64,000 nucleotides of DNA from Rhizobiaceae bacterium CPCC 101076. Lineage in GTDB: Bacteria; Pseudomonadota; Alphaproteobacteria; Rhizobiales; Methylopilaceae. The stretch lies in NCBI GenBank assembly GCA_003347645.1, contig QDFX01000002.1:248001-312000 (forward strand), read 5' to 3'. Below, piece after piece: positions 26,051 through 35,846 of the stretch. Within the stretch, counting starts at the first letter, position 1. The number at the start of each line of letters is the position of its first letter. The translations under genes and the position numbers were made by a program. The notes under the pieces were generated by a model, which worked only from the letters and a program-made list of their open reading frames with translations, did not search any database and was not told the origin of the DNA.

Positions 26051-28693
26051 ATGGATCTCGTCATCGTCGAGTCGCCGGCCAAGGCCAAGACGATCAATAA
26101 ATATCTGGGCTCGGGCTATGAGGTCCTGGCATCGTACGGCCACGTCCGCGACCTGCCGCCCAAGGATGGCTCGGTCGACCCGGATGCCGATTTCCGCATG
26201 TTGTGGGAGGTCGATGCCAAGGCGCAGAAGCGGATGGCGGACATCGCCCGCGCCGTCAAAGGCGCCGACCGGCTGATCCTCGCCACCGACCCGGATCGCG
26301 AAGGCGAGGCCATTTCCTGGCACGTCCTCGAAATCCTGCGTGAGAAGAAGGCGCTGAAGAGCCAGAAGATCGAGCGCGTCGTCTTCAACGCCATCACCAA
26401 GCAGTCCGTGCTCGACGCGATGAAACAGCCGCGCGAGATCGACGCGGCCCTGGTCGACGCCTATCTCGCCCGCCGCGCGCTGGACTATCTAGTCGGCTTC
26501 ACGCTGTCGCCGGTCCTCTGGCGCAAGCTGCCGGGCGCTCGCTCGGCTGGTCGCGTCCAGTCGGTGGCGCTCCGTCTCGTCTGCGACCGCGAACGCGAGA
26601 TCGAGGCCTTCGTTACCCAGGAATACTGGTCGCTCGTCGCTACGCTGGCCACGAAAAAGGGCGAGCAGTTCGAGGCTCGCCTCGTGGGTGCCGACGGCAA
26701 GAAGATCGGCCGCCTCGATGTCGGCACCCGCGAACAGGCGGAAGCCTTCAAACGCGCACTCGATTTCGCCCAGTTCACCGTCGCCTCGGTCGAATCCAAG
26801 CCCGGCAAGCGCCATCCCTACCCGCCCTTCACCACCTCGACGCTGCAGCAGGAAGCCTCGCGCAAGCTCGGCTATTCGGCAACGAATACGATGCGCACCG
26901 CGCAGCGGCTTTACGAGGGTGTCGATATCGGCGGCGAGACGGTCGGCCTGATCACCTATATGCGAACCGACGGCGTGCAGATCGCTCCGGAAGCGATCTC
27001 CTCTGTCCGTTCGTTCATCGGCCGGAGCTTCGACAAGCGCTATTTGCCGGGCGCGCCGCGCATCTACAAGACAAAGGCGAAGAACGCCCAGGAAGCGCAC
27101 GAGGCGATCCGTCCGACCGACGTCACGCGCCGTCCGGCCGACGTCCGCAAATATCTCGATAAGGACCAGTTCGACCTCTATGAACTGGTCTGGAAGCGCA
27201 CGGTCGCGAGCCAGATGGAATCGGCCGAGGTCGAGCGTACCACCGCCGAGATCGTCGCCCAGGCCGGCGGTCGCGGGCTCGAACTGCGCGCCACCGGCAC
27301 CGTCATCACCTTCGACGGCTTCCTCGCCCTCTATAACGAAGGCAAGGACGACGATACGGACGAGGAAGACGCCCGCCGCCTGCCGCCGCTCGCGACTCAC
27401 GATCCGCTCGATGCGAAGAACATCGCCGCCGACCAGCACTTCACCGAGCCGCCGCCGCGCTATACGGAGGCGACGCTCGTCAAGAAGCTGGAAGAGCTCG
27501 GCATCGGCCGCCCGTCGACCTACGCGGCGACAATCGGCGTGCTGCGCGACCGCGGCTATGTCGAGATCGACAAGAAGCGCCTGGTTCCGCAGGACAACGG
27601 ACGCCTGCTGACGGCCTTCCTCGAAAGCTTCTTCCGCCGCTACGTCGAATACGATTTCACTGCCGGGCTCGAAGAGAAGCTCGACCTGATCTCGGATCAC
27701 GAGCTCGACTGGAAGGAGGTCCTGCGTGACTTCTGGAAAGACTTCGCGGCGGCGATCGCCGGCACCAAGGACCTGCGCACCGGCGAAGTGCTGGATGCTC
27801 TCAACGAGATCCTAGGCCCACACATCTTCCCGAATCGCGCGGACGGCGGCGACCCGCGCGCGTGCCCGGTCTGCGGCACCGGCCGGCTGTCGCTGAAGAC
27901 CTCGAAATACGGCGCCTTCATCGGCTGCTCGAACTATCCGGAATGCCGCTACACCCGCCAGCTCGCGACGCCCACCGAAGGCACGGACGACAAGGCAGGC
28001 CTCGGCGGCGACGGCAGCCGCGTGCTCGGCCAGGATCCGGACACCGGTCTCGACGTCACCGTCAAGGACGGCCGCTTCGGCCCGTATGTACAACTCGGAG
28101 AAGGCGAGAAGCCGAAACGCGCGTCCCTGCCAAAGGGCTGGTCCGCCGCCGAGCTGGAGCTGGACAGGGCGCTCGCCCTCCTCTCGCTGCCGCGCGATGT
28201 CGGCCCACACCCTGAGACGGGCAAGATGATCCAGGCCGGTATCGGCCGCTACGGACCGTACGTCTCGCACGACGGCACCTATGCCAATTTGCCGACGCCC
28301 GAAGAGGTGTTCGAGGTCGGCCTCAACCGCGCTGTCACGGTCATCGCCGAGAAGAAGGCCGGTCGCGGCGGACGCGAAAGCGCGCCGGCGAAGGTGCTCG
28401 GCGATCATCCGGACGGCGGGCCGGTCACGCTCCGGGCGGGCAAGTACGGTCCTTATGTCAGCCACGGCAAGATCAACGCGACGATTCCGAAGAGCCGCGA
28501 TCCGGACAGCTTCACGCTCGAGGAAGCGATCTCCCTGATCGCCGCGAAAGCAGCGGCTGGCGGCGGCGGCAAGCCTGCACGCGGCCGGGCGAAGGCCAGC
28601 ACTTCGGCAAAAACCGCGTCGAAGGCGAAACCTGCCGCGAAGAAGGCCGTTACGAAGAAGCCGGCGGCGAAAAGCCGACGCGCTTCGAGCTGA
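26051..28693 (+). CDS. topA: DNA topoisomerase I
   Basis: 880 residues, type IA. The Toprim domain opens MDLVIVESPAKAKTINKYLG and contains the acidic DPDREGEA motif; the catalytic Tyr303 is in LITYMRTDG. A Cys4 zinc finger starts at Cys605 (CPVCGTG, then GCSNYPECRY), followed by three zinc-less repeats with GRYGPYVSH-like motifs and a Lys/Ala-rich DNA-binding tail. It relaxes negative supercoils. It heads the block with rnr, DUF983, Nudix, MFS and rpmG that is widely conserved in this order; dprA, often upstream, is absent here. Confidence 0.97.
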   Translation: MDLVIVESPAKAKTINKYLGSGYEVLASYGHVRDLPPKDGSVDPDADFRMLWEVDAKAQKRMADIARAVKGADRLILATDPDREGEAISWHVLEILREKKALKSQKIERVVFNAITKQSVLDAMKQPREIDAALVDAYLARRALDYLVGFTLSPVLWRKLPGARSAGRVQSVALRLVCDREREIEAFVTQEYWSLVATLATKKGEQFEARLVGADGKKIGRLDVGTREQAEAFKRALDFAQFTVASVESKPGKRHPYPPFTTSTLQQEASRKLGYSATNTMRTAQRLYEGVDIGGETVGLITYMRTDGVQIAPEAISSVRSFIGRSFDKRYLPGAPRIYKTKAKNAQEAHEAIRPTDVTRRPADVRKYLDKDQFDLYELVWKRTVASQMESAEVERTTAEIVAQAGGRGLELRATGTVITFDGFLALYNEGKDDDTDEEDARRLPPLATHDPLDAKNIAADQHFTEPPPRYTEATLVKKLEELGIGRPSTYAATIGVLRDRGYVEIDKKRLVPQDNGRLLTAFLESFFRRYVEYDFTAGLEEKLDLISDHELDWKEVLRDFWKDFAAAIAGTKDLRTGEVLDALNEILGPHIFPNRADGGDPRACPVCGTGRLSLKTSKYGAFIGCSNYPECRYTRQLATPTEGTDDKAGLGGDGSRVLGQDPDTGLDVTVKDGRFGPYVQLGEGEKPKRASLPKGWSAAELELDRALALLSLPRDVGPHPETGKMIQAGIGRYGPYVSHDGTYANLPTPEEVFEVGLNRAVTVIAEKKAGRGGRESAPAKVLGDHPDGGPVTLRAGKYGPYVSHGKINATIPKSRDPDSFTLEEAISLIAAKAAAGGGGKPARGRAKASTSAKTASKAKPAAKKAVTKKPAAKSRRASS

Positions 28694-28704
28694 CGGACCA
28701 CCCT

Positions 28705-31002
28705 TTGGCGTTACCGAAAAAGCCCCGGCCAAGCGGCGTTCCTTCCAAAGAGGAAGTCGCGGCCTTCATCGCTGAGCAGTCTGGCAAGGTCGGCAAGCGT
28801 GATATTGGCCGCGCCTTCGGCATCCGCGGCGGGGCGGCGAAGATCGCCCTCAAGGCGATGCTGAAGGAGCTGGAGAACGAGGGCTCGATCGACCGCCATC
28901 GCGGCCGCGTTCACAAGCCGGGCCAGATGCCGCCCGTCGTCCTCGCAGACATCACGAGCCGCACGACCGACGGCGAACTCGTCGCCGTCCCGGCCGATTG
29001 GGACGAGGAAGAACTCGGCCCGGCTCCGAAAATCCTCATCGAGCTTCCGCGCCGCGGCCGAGGCAAGCCGGAATTCGCGCCGTCCGTCGGCGACCGCGCA
29101 CTGCTCCGCACCGAAAAGAGCCACGACGACGAAGGTCCCGGCCATGTCGGCCGCGTCATCAAGGTGCTATCGCGAGAAAGCCAGCGCCAGCTCGGCATCT
29201 TCCACGCCAAGCAGGGCGGAGGCGGCTGGGTCGAGTCGGTCGACAAGAAGAAGCTCGGCCGCCCGCTCGACGTCGCACCCGGCGAGGAAGGCGGCGCCAA
29301 GAACGGCGACCTCGTTTCCGTCGATATCATCAAGCAGGGCCGCTACGGCGCGCCCTCGGCCCGCGTCCGCGAGAAGCTCGGCTCGCTGAATAGCGAGAAG
29401 GCGATCAGCCTCGTCGCCATCCACACCCACAATATCCCCCACGTCTTTCCCAAGGACGTCCTGGCCGAGGCCGACGCCGCCCAGCCGGCGACGCTCAAGG
29501 GCCGCGAGGACTGGCGCAAGCTGCCACTCGTCACCATCGACCCGGCCGACGCCAAGGACCACGACGACGCCGTCCACGCCGAGCCGGACACCAGCGAATC
29601 CAACGAAGGCGGCTTTATCGTCACAGTCGCCATCGCTGACGTCGCGGCCTACATCAAACCGGGCTCCGCGCTCGACCGCGAGGCGCTGAACCGGGGCAAT
29701 TCGGTCTATTTCCCGGACCGCGTCGTGCCGATGCTGCCCGAACGCATCTCGAACGATCTCTGCTCGCTTCGGCCGCTCGAAGACCGCCCGGCCATGGCTG
29801 TGCGCCTCGTCATCGGCAAGGACGGGCGCAAGAAGAGCCACACCTTCCACCGTGTGATGATGAAGTCGGCCGCAAAGCTCGCCTACCAACAGGCACAGGC
29901 GGCGATCGACGGGCGTACCGACGACATCACCGGCCCGATCCTCGAACCGGTCTTGAAGCCGCTCTGGGCTGCCTATGCGACGGTCAAGAAGGCGCGCGAC
30001 GAGCGCGGCCCGCTCGACCTCGACCTGCCCGAACGCAAGATCCAGCTTGACGCCGAGGGCGCGGTCGACCGCGTCATCGTCCCGCCCCGCCTCGACGCCC
30101 ACCGGTTGATCGAGGAGTTCATGATTCTCGCCAATGTCGCGGCCGCCGAGACACTGACGCAGAAAAAGATCCCGCTCGTCTTCCGCGTCCACGATGCACC
30201 GTCCATGGAGAAGCTGGCGGCGCTTCGCGAATTCCTCGAAAGCCTCGAGATCAAGCTCGCCGAAAGCGAGAACCTGAAGCCCGAGCACTTCAATCGTATC
30301 CTCAAGCGCGTGGAGGGCACCGAACACGCCCAGATCGTCAACGAGGTCGTGCTGCGCTCGCAGGCGCAGGCCGAATACGCCGCTGATAACTACGGCCATT
30401 TCGGCCTCAATCTCCGCCGCTATGCGCATTTCACCTCGCCGATCCGCCGCTATGCGGACCTCATCGTCCACCGCGCGCTGATCCGCTCGCTCGGCCTCGG
30501 CGAAGACGGCCTGCCAGAGCATTTCACCAACGAAATCATGGCCGAGATCGGCGCTGCCATTTCCGCCGCCGAGCGTCGCGCGATGGCCGCCGAGCGCGAA
30601 ACGGTCGATCGCCTGATCGCCCATCACATGGCGGAGAAGATCGGCGCCACGTTCCAGGGCAAGGTCTCTGGCGTCACCCGTTCGGGCCTCTTCGTCAGCC
30701 TGTTCGATACCGGGGCATCCGGCTTCGTCCCCGCCTCCACGCTCGGTTCAGACTATTTCGTCCACGATGAACAGCAGCATGCGCTGATCGGCGAACGCAC
30801 CGGCGAGGCCTATCAGCTCGGCGACGAGGTTGAGGTGAAGCTTGTCGAGGCCATTCCGGTTGCTGGCGCTTTGCGCTTCGAGGTCCTAAGTGAGGGGCGT
30901 CGAATGAAGGCGCCGGGCCGCGGCAAGCGCGGGCTCAGGCGCACCCGCGCCGCCCAGCGGCCGGGTCCGAAGCCGAAGCACAGGACACCCAGACGCCGAT
31001 GA
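28705..31002 (+). CDS. rnr: Ribonuclease R
   Basis: 765 residues from a TTG at 28705, 11 bases after topA. A helix-turn-helix-like N-terminus (20-60), cold-shock-type RNA-binding regions, the RNB catalytic domain with DPADAKDHDDAVH at 279-291 (four Asp metal ligands), and a C-terminal S1 domain (GKVSGVTRSGLFVSLFDTGA) are visible, followed by a basic Arg/Lys tail. RNase R degrades structured RNA 3' to 5'. The TTG start fits the upstream spacing and the sequence MALPKKPRPSGVPSKEEV. Confidence 0.96.
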   Translation: MALPKKPRPSGVPSKEEVAAFIAEQSGKVGKRDIGRAFGIRGGAAKIALKAMLKELENEGSIDRHRGRVHKPGQMPPVVLADITSRTTDGELVAVPADWDEEELGPAPKILIELPRRGRGKPEFAPSVGDRALLRTEKSHDDEGPGHVGRVIKVLSRESQRQLGIFHAKQGGGGWVESVDKKKLGRPLDVAPGEEGGAKNGDLVSVDIIKQGRYGAPSARVREKLGSLNSEKAISLVAIHTHNIPHVFPKDVLAEADAAQPATLKGREDWRKLPLVTIDPADAKDHDDAVHAEPDTSESNEGGFIVTVAIADVAAYIKPGSALDREALNRGNSVYFPDRVVPMLPERISNDLCSLRPLEDRPAMAVRLVIGKDGRKKSHTFHRVMMKSAAKLAYQQAQAAIDGRTDDITGPILEPVLKPLWAAYATVKKARDERGPLDLDLPERKIQLDAEGAVDRVIVPPRLDAHRLIEEFMILANVAAAETLTQKKIPLVFRVHDAPSMEKLAALREFLESLEIKLAESENLKPEHFNRILKRVEGTEHAQIVNEVVLRSQAQAEYAADNYGHFGLNLRRYAHFTSPIRRYADLIVHRALIRSLGLGEDGLPEHFTNEIMAEIGAAISAAERRAMAAERETVDRLIAHHMAEKIGATFQGKVSGVTRSGLFVSLFDTGASGFVPASTLGSDYFVHDEQQHALIGERTGEAYQLGDEVEVKLVEAIPVAGALRFEVLSEGRRMKAPGRGKRGLRRTRAAQRPGPKPKHRTPRRR

Positions 31003-31436
31003 GCACTCCGGTCGCGACGGTCCCCGAGCGCGATATCACCACTGCCGCGCTACGCGGTTTGCGTCTTCGCTGTCCGAAATGCGGCGAGGGCCGGATGTTC
31101 CGCGCCTTCCTGACAGTCAACAATTACTGCCCGGTCTGTCACGAGGCGCTCTACCACCACCGCGCGGACGACGCGCCGCCCTACGTCGTCATCACCATTG
31201 TCGGCCACATCATCGTCGGCGGCATGCTTTTCGTCGAAAAGGCCTATCACCCGGAACTCTGGGTCCATGTCGTGCTCTGGATTCCGCTGACGATCGTGAT
31301 GTCCTTAGCCATGCTTCCCAACATCAAGGGCACGCTGATTGGTATTCAGTGGGCGCTGAGAATGCACGGGTTCGACCCGAACTCGCCCGAGGCACTGGAG
31401 AGCCCGCGCGACGCTGAAGCAGCGAGGGGCGAGTGA
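30999..31436 (+). CDS. DUF983 membrane protein
   Basis: 145 residues; its ATG overlaps the rnr stop (ATGA). The N-terminus carries a zinc-ribbon-like pair, CPKCG at 25-29 and CPVC near 45, followed by two transmembrane helices (about 62-80 and 90-108). DUF983 proteins are conserved small inner-membrane proteins of unknown function, some linked to cytochrome oxidase genes. Position between rnr and the Nudix gene is conserved in Hyphomicrobiales. Confidence 0.88.
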   Translation: MSTPVATVPERDITTAALRGLRLRCPKCGEGRMFRAFLTVNNYCPVCHEALYHHRADDAPPYVVITIVGHIIVGGMLFVEKAYHPELWVHVVLWIPLTIVMSLAMLPNIKGTLIGIQWALRMHGFDPNSPEALESPRDAEAARGE

Positions 31437-32179
31437 AGCCCATCGGTACCGTGCTGGATTGGAATCCTGGCTTGGCCGACGCGCCCCGTCCCGCTCCCCA
31501 CCCTTCCCAGCGCAAGCCGCGCGACGCGGCGACGATCATCCTGCTCGACCGCTCCGGCCCCGAGCCGAAGATTCTGTTGGGCCAACGCCATCCCGGCCTT
31601 GCCTTCATGCCGGGCGTCTACGTTTTCCCTGGCGGCCGCGTCGAAGCCAGTGACGGCCGCGCTCCGGCCGTGGGCGCCCTGCCCGCCCATGTCGAGCGGC
31701 GCTTGATGACCGCGATCGCCCGCCCGTCCGTGACCCGCGCCCGCGCCTATGCGCTGGCGGCGATCCGCGAGCTTGCGGAAGAAACCGGCCTCCTGCTCGG
31801 AGAACACTCGGATGTCGTTCCGACCGCGCCGGACTGGAAGGATTTCGGCGAGAACGGCATCGCGCCGTCACTGTCGGACATCTGGCTCGTGGCGCGCTCG
31901 ATCACGCCGCCCGGTCTGCCGCGCCGCTTCGACACCCGCTTCTTCGCGGCCGATGCGTCACGTGTCATTCACATGATTGACGGATTAGTTCATGACGACG
32001 CTGAACTCGTCGACCTCAAATGGGTGACGATCGCCGAGACCGTGGATATGCCGCTGCACCAGATCACGCGTGTCATACTTTCGGAACTCGATCAGCGTAT
32101 TCACGCCGGAATCGACCGGGACATCCCCGTTCCCTTCCTCAGGCCCCGCAACGGGGTCATCGTCCGCGATGAGATTTAG
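31433..32179 (+). CDS. Nudix hydrolase
   Basis: 248 residues from GTG 31433, overlapping the DUF983 stop as GTGA. The Nudix fold is shown by FMPGVYVFPGGRVE and, after a longer than usual insert, RELAEETGLLL with the catalytic Glu residues. The split Nudix box recalls NUDT7/NUDT19-type coenzyme A or CoA-ester diphosphatases, but the substrate is not determined. Translationally coupled in the topA-rnr operon. Confidence 0.87.
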   Translation: MKPIGTVLDWNPGLADAPRPAPHPSQRKPRDAATIILLDRSGPEPKILLGQRHPGLAFMPGVYVFPGGRVEASDGRAPAVGALPAHVERRLMTAIARPSVTRARAYALAAIRELAEETGLLLGEHSDVVPTAPDWKDFGENGIAPSLSDIWLVARSITPPGLPRRFDTRFFAADASRVIHMIDGLVHDDAELVDLKWVTIAETVDMPLHQITRVILSELDQRIHAGIDRDIPVPFLRPRNGVIVRDEI

Positions 32180-32195
32180 GGTTTAGTTTCTCCAG

Positions 32196-33392
32196 ATGAG
32201 TGTGTTCGAGAACGACAGGCGCCGGCAGGTGCAGGCCATCGCGGCTGCGATCGCGTGCGTGGCCGTCGTCGGCATCGGCCTCAGCCTGTCCGTGCCGCTG
32301 CTCGCCTTCGCGCTGGAAGCGCGCGGCGTGTCGGGCACGATGATCGGCATCAATACCGCAATGGCTGGCATCGCCACGATCGTCGTCGCGCCGTTCATCC
32401 CACAGGCCGCCGCCAGGCTCGGTGTGCGCGGTCTGTTGATCTTCGCGCTGGTTCTCGGCGCTGCGAGCTTCATCGGCTTCTGGTACGCGAAACCGCTCTG
32501 GCTCTGGTTCCCGCTGCGCTTCCTGATGGGCGCCTCGCTGGCGGTCCTGTTCGTCCTGTCGGAATTCTGGATCAACGCCGCCGCACCGGAAAAATCGCGC
32601 GGCCTGGTCATGGGCATCTACGCGACCGTGCTGTCGCTCGGCTTCGCCGCCGGCCCGACCGTGCTGGCGATGGTCGACCGCTCGTCGATCCTGCCCTACG
32701 CCATCGGCGCCGCGCTCTTCATCGGCGGTGCGATCCCGGTCGCCTTCGCGCATGGCCTCGCACCGAAGATCGAAGGCGCCGGCCACAGCAACATCATGGT
32801 CTATCTTCTGGCCGCTCCGTCGGCCATTGCGGCCGCTTTCGTCTTCGGCGCGGTCGAGACCGGCGGCATGAGCTTCCTGCCGCTCTACGGCCTCCGCATG
32901 GGCTATGGCGACGTCGCGGCGGCACTCCTCGTCTCGATCCTCGCGCTCGGCAACGTGCTGGTGCAGATCCCGCTCGGCCTGATCAGCGACAAGGTCGACC
33001 GCCGCAAGCTGCTGCTGATCCTTGGCATTATCGGCCTGATCGGCGCATCCCTCATGCCCTTCGTCGCCCATCGCACGGAGATACTGTTCCCGATCGTCGC
33101 GATCTGGGGTGGCCTGGTCGCCGGCCTCTACACCGTCGGTCTGGCGCATCTCGGCGCACAGTTCCGCGGCGCCCAGCTCGCCGGCGCCAACGCCACTTTC
33201 ATCATGCTCTACAGCCTCGGCATTCTTGCCGGCCCGCCCCTGATGGGCGTCGGTCTCGATCTCTGGAATCCGCACGGTCTGCCGATCACCATCGCGCTCC
33301 TGTTCGCGCTCTATGTTGTGATCGTCGCCATGCGGCTGACGAAACGACGCGCGGATACGATCGACCCGGAGGCCGTCGGCGAGAATCCTTGA
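32196..33392 (+). CDS. Major facilitator superfamily transporter
   Basis: 398 residues with twelve predicted transmembrane helices in two halves, resembling the YcaD/sugar-efflux branch of MFS. The loop between helices 8 and 9 has the conserved GLISDKVDRRKLL motif. Only 16 bases separate it from the Nudix gene, so it is probably in the same operon. Substrate unknown. Confidence 0.9.
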   Translation: MSVFENDRRRQVQAIAAAIACVAVVGIGLSLSVPLLAFALEARGVSGTMIGINTAMAGIATIVVAPFIPQAAARLGVRGLLIFALVLGAASFIGFWYAKPLWLWFPLRFLMGASLAVLFVLSEFWINAAAPEKSRGLVMGIYATVLSLGFAAGPTVLAMVDRSSILPYAIGAALFIGGAIPVAFAHGLAPKIEGAGHSNIMVYLLAAPSAIAAAFVFGAVETGGMSFLPLYGLRMGYGDVAAALLVSILALGNVLVQIPLGLISDKVDRRKLLLILGIIGLIGASLMPFVAHRTEILFPIVAIWGGLVAGLYTVGLAHLGAQFRGAQLAGANATFIMLYSLGILAGPPLMGVGLDLWNPHGLPITIALLFALYVVIVAMRLTKRRADTIDPEAVGENP

Positions 33393-33470
33393 CTTGTCCG
33401 GCGCGATGAGTAGGTTGCGCCCTTCCAATTTCCCTGCGCGCATCGCGCGCGATTGAAAAAGGTTACCCCG

Positions 33471-33638
33471 ATGGCCAAGGCCGCGATGGTGAAGATCAAG
33501 CTCGTGAGCTCGGCTGACACGGGTTTCTTCTACGTCACCAAGAAGAACGCTCGCACGATGACCGAGAAGCTCGTGCAGAAGAAGTACGATCCCGTGGCTC
33601 GCAAGCACGTCGAGTTCCGCGAAGCCAAGATCAAGTGA
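33471..33638 (+). CDS. rpmG: 50S ribosomal protein L33
   Basis: 55 residues from ATG 33471 (an earlier ATG at 33453 adds six residues not typical of L33). The sequence [20 protein letters not shown] with a basic C-terminus matches alphaproteobacterial L33, a large-subunit ribosomal protein. It lacks the Cys pairs of zinc-binding L33 forms, so it is the C-minus paralogue type. A strong terminator follows. Confidence 0.97.
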   Translation: MAKAAMVKIKLVSSADTGFFYVTKKNARTMTEKLVQKKYDPVARKHVEFREAKIK

Positions 33639-33662
33639 TCTCGGCGCGATAGCGCAAAAATC

Positions 33663-33695
33663 AAAAAGGGCCGGTGCTGAGCACCGGCCCTTTTG
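33663..33695. terminator. Bidirectional rho-independent terminator after rpmG
   Basis: Ten-base perfect stem GGGCCGGTGC/GCACCGGCCC with a TGA loop (33668-33690), flanked by five A and four T residues, so U-tracts exist on both strands. Confidence 0.92.
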
Positions 33696-33976
33696 TTTTG
33701 ACCCAATGGAATCGTCGCTGTGGCCGGACGGGGACGGCCTCTTGTTTGAGGCCACAAGACCGTCCCCGCCGACCGGCTTCACGACACAGGAGATGCGGCG
33801 GACCTGGATCGTGAAACCAACGTTGGCCGCCCGACTGTAGGTCGTTTGGCGCGTCTGGTTCACAACCTATAGTCCGTCTCACTACGCGCAATGTGAATCA
33901 GCGCGAGGACCTCAGGTCCGTGAAATAAACCTAAAAATTTAATCTTACTTTTCGTGGTTACCAACGCTCGCCTTTC
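33696..33976. other. Intergenic region between convergent rpmG and pleD
   Basis: With the rpmG terminator this forms a 338-base gap with no credible gene. It contains a nested inverted repeat: outer arms GGGGACGG (33730-33737) and CCGTCCCC (33760-33767) around inner arms GGCCTC (33736-33741) and GAGGCC (33748-33753). Further on are a GGACCT/AGGTCC palindrome (33907-33919) and the most AT-rich patch of the locus (about 33925-33955). Confidence 0.5.
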
Positions 33977-35347
33977 TCAGGCCGCGTCGCATTCCACCCG
34001 GTTTCTACCGCTGCGCTTCGCGCGATAAAGCGCCTGATCTGCGCGCTTCAGCACGGTATCTCCCGTGTCCCCATTCTCGCGCATCGCGATGCCGACGGAA
34101 ATCGTCACGTCGAGCTGGTTCTGGCCGTGATTGATGGAGAACGGCGTCGAGGCGATCTTCTTGCGAAGCCGCTCGCCGACCATCTGCGCGGTCGCCAGAT
34201 CGGTATCCGGCATCACGATCACGAATTCCTCGCCGCCGAACCGGCAGGCGAGATCGATGCCACGCACGCTCGCCCTGACGCGCACCGCGAATTCACGCAG
34301 CACTTCGTCGCCGGCGTCGTGGCCGTAATTGTCGTTGATCGGCTTGAAGAAATCGATGTCGACCATGACCACGCCGAGCGGCTTCTCGCGGCTCGCCGCC
34401 TGCTCCAGCAGCGTCTCGATATGGGTTTCCATATAGCGGCGATTGTGGAGCCCGGTCAGCGGATCGGTCAGCGCCAGTTCCATGCTCTGCAGCACGTTCA
34501 TGCGCAGGCGGTCGGCATAGCGCTTGCGGCGGACCTGCGTCGCCACTCGCGCCACGATCTCGTTCTTGTCGAGGGGCCGAACCAGATAATCGTTCACACC
34601 GAGATCCAGTCCGCGCAGCACTCGCGCGGTCTCCTCAGGCTCGGAGACGATCAGCAGCGGCAGGTTGCGTGTACGCTCCAGCGAACGGACCTGGCTGCAG
34701 AGACGTAGCGCATCGAACTCGTCGAAGCCGAGGCTCACGATCATCAGGTCGTAATCGGCCTCCGACGCCCGGAACAGAGCCTCCTGCGGTGAAGTCTCGA
34801 TTTCGACCTTATGGGTGTCCCGCAGGGCCGTCTGGATGCGCTCGTAGGAGGCCGCGCGGTCGTCGACGACCAGGATTTTGCCGTTCAGCCCGTTGTCGAG
34901 GATCGTCTCTATCGACACTGCGCCCATGCCGACCTGATGACCGGACACCGCGCGCATGCGCAGCTCGTCCGTCATCATCTTCAGCCGGGTCAGGCTGCGA
35001 ACACGGGCAAACAGGGCGACGTCCGAGACAGGCTTGGTGAGGAAATCGTCGGCGCCGGCTTCCAGGCCGCGCACGCGGTCGGCCGGCTGGTCGAGCGCGG
35101 TCAGGATGACGATCGGGATGTGATGCGTCGCCGGGTCTTCCTTGAGCCGGCGACAGACCTCGAAGCCGTCCATGCCGGGCATCATCACGTCGAGCAGGAC
35201 GATGTCGCACTGAGACCGGACGCAGGCGTCAAGCGCCTCATGCCCGTTCATCGCGGTGATGACCTCGAAATATTCCGCGGTCAGTCGCGCCTCCAGCAGC
35301 CTGACATTCGCCAGGACATCGTCAACCACCAGGACGCGGGCAGGCAT
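33977..35347 (-). CDS. pleD: PleD response regulator / diguanylate cyclase
   Basis: 456 residues: receiver domain 1 with phospho-acceptor Asp53 and Lys105, a degenerate receiver domain 2 (about 156-270), and a C-terminal GGDEF domain with the active motif GGEEF at 371-375. The allosteric c-di-GMP I-site RxxD is intact at 362-365 (RGID), so product inhibition is expected. PleD is activated by DivJ/PleC-type kinases and makes c-di-GMP at the developing pole. It lies 21 bases downstream of divK, the standard alphaproteobacterial pair. Confidence 0.96.
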   Translation of the reverse strand: MPARVLVVDDVLANVRLLEARLTAEYFEVITAMNGHEALDACVRSQCDIVLLDVMMPGMDGFEVCRRLKEDPATHHIPIVILTALDQPADRVRGLEAGADDFLTKPVSDVALFARVRSLTRLKMMTDELRMRAVSGHQVGMGAVSIETILDNGLNGKILVVDDRAASYERIQTALRDTHKVEIETSPQEALFRASEADYDLMIVSLGFDEFDALRLCSQVRSLERTRNLPLLIVSEPEETARVLRGLDLGVNDYLVRPLDKNEIVARVATQVRRKRYADRLRMNVLQSMELALTDPLTGLHNRRYMETHIETLLEQAASREKPLGVVMVDIDFFKPINDNYGHDAGDEVLREFAVRVRASVRGIDLACRFGGEEFVIVMPDTDLATAQMVGERLRKKIASTPFSINHGQNQLDVTISVGIAMRENGDTGDTVLKRADQALYRAKRSGRNRVECDAA

Positions 35348-35368
35348 TAGGCTCTTCTCTCTTCTGGA

Positions 35369-35734
35369 TCAGGCCAGGAAATGGCGCACGGTCTCAATGA
35401 ATTTCGTCACCGAGATCGGCTTGGAGAGATAGGCCTCGCAGCCACCCTCACGGATACGCTCTTCATCGCCCTTCATCGCGAAAGCGGTGATGGCGATCAC
35501 CGGAATGGCGCGCAGGTCTTCGTCCTGCTTCAGCCATTTCGTTACTTCCAGCCCGGAGACTTCCGGAAGCTGGATATCCATCAGGATCAGGTCCGGCCGG
35601 TGCTGGCGCGCGAGCGCGACCGCCTCTATGCCGTTGCGACTCTGGACGGTCTTGTAGCCATTTGCTTCGAGGAGGTCGTTGAAGAGCTTCATATTGAGCT
35701 CGTTGTCCTCCACGATGAGGATGGTTTTCGCCAT
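35369..35734 (-). CDS. divK: DivK single-domain response regulator
   Basis: 121 residues from ATG 35734 (a start four codons earlier is less likely). A lone receiver domain with acidic pocket Glu9-Asp10, phospho-acceptor Asp53 in [13 protein letters not shown], and the conserved KPISVTKF Lys. DivK controls cell-cycle kinases such as CckA through DivL. Co-transcribed with pleD and divergent from DUF3572-dinB. Confidence 0.95.
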   Translation of the reverse strand: MAKTILIVEDNELNMKLFNDLLEANGYKTVQSRNGIEAVALARQHRPDLILMDIQLPEVSGLEVTKWLKQDEDLRAIPVIAITAFAMKGDEERIREGGCEAYLSKPISVTKFIETVRHFLA

Positions 35735-35846
35735 CGACTCACACACTCCCTGCCCGAAGAGCCATCATGACTCATCCAGTTCGGAGAAGTCGGAAATTCC
35801 TTCGTGTTGATGAAAATACTAGCATCTAATCCTTGACGAAGGACAA

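Noticed and set aside
32157-33863. 568-residue minus-strand frame opposite the MFS and rpmG genes
   Set aside because: Charged low-complexity product crossing a terminator; plus-strand genes are clear.
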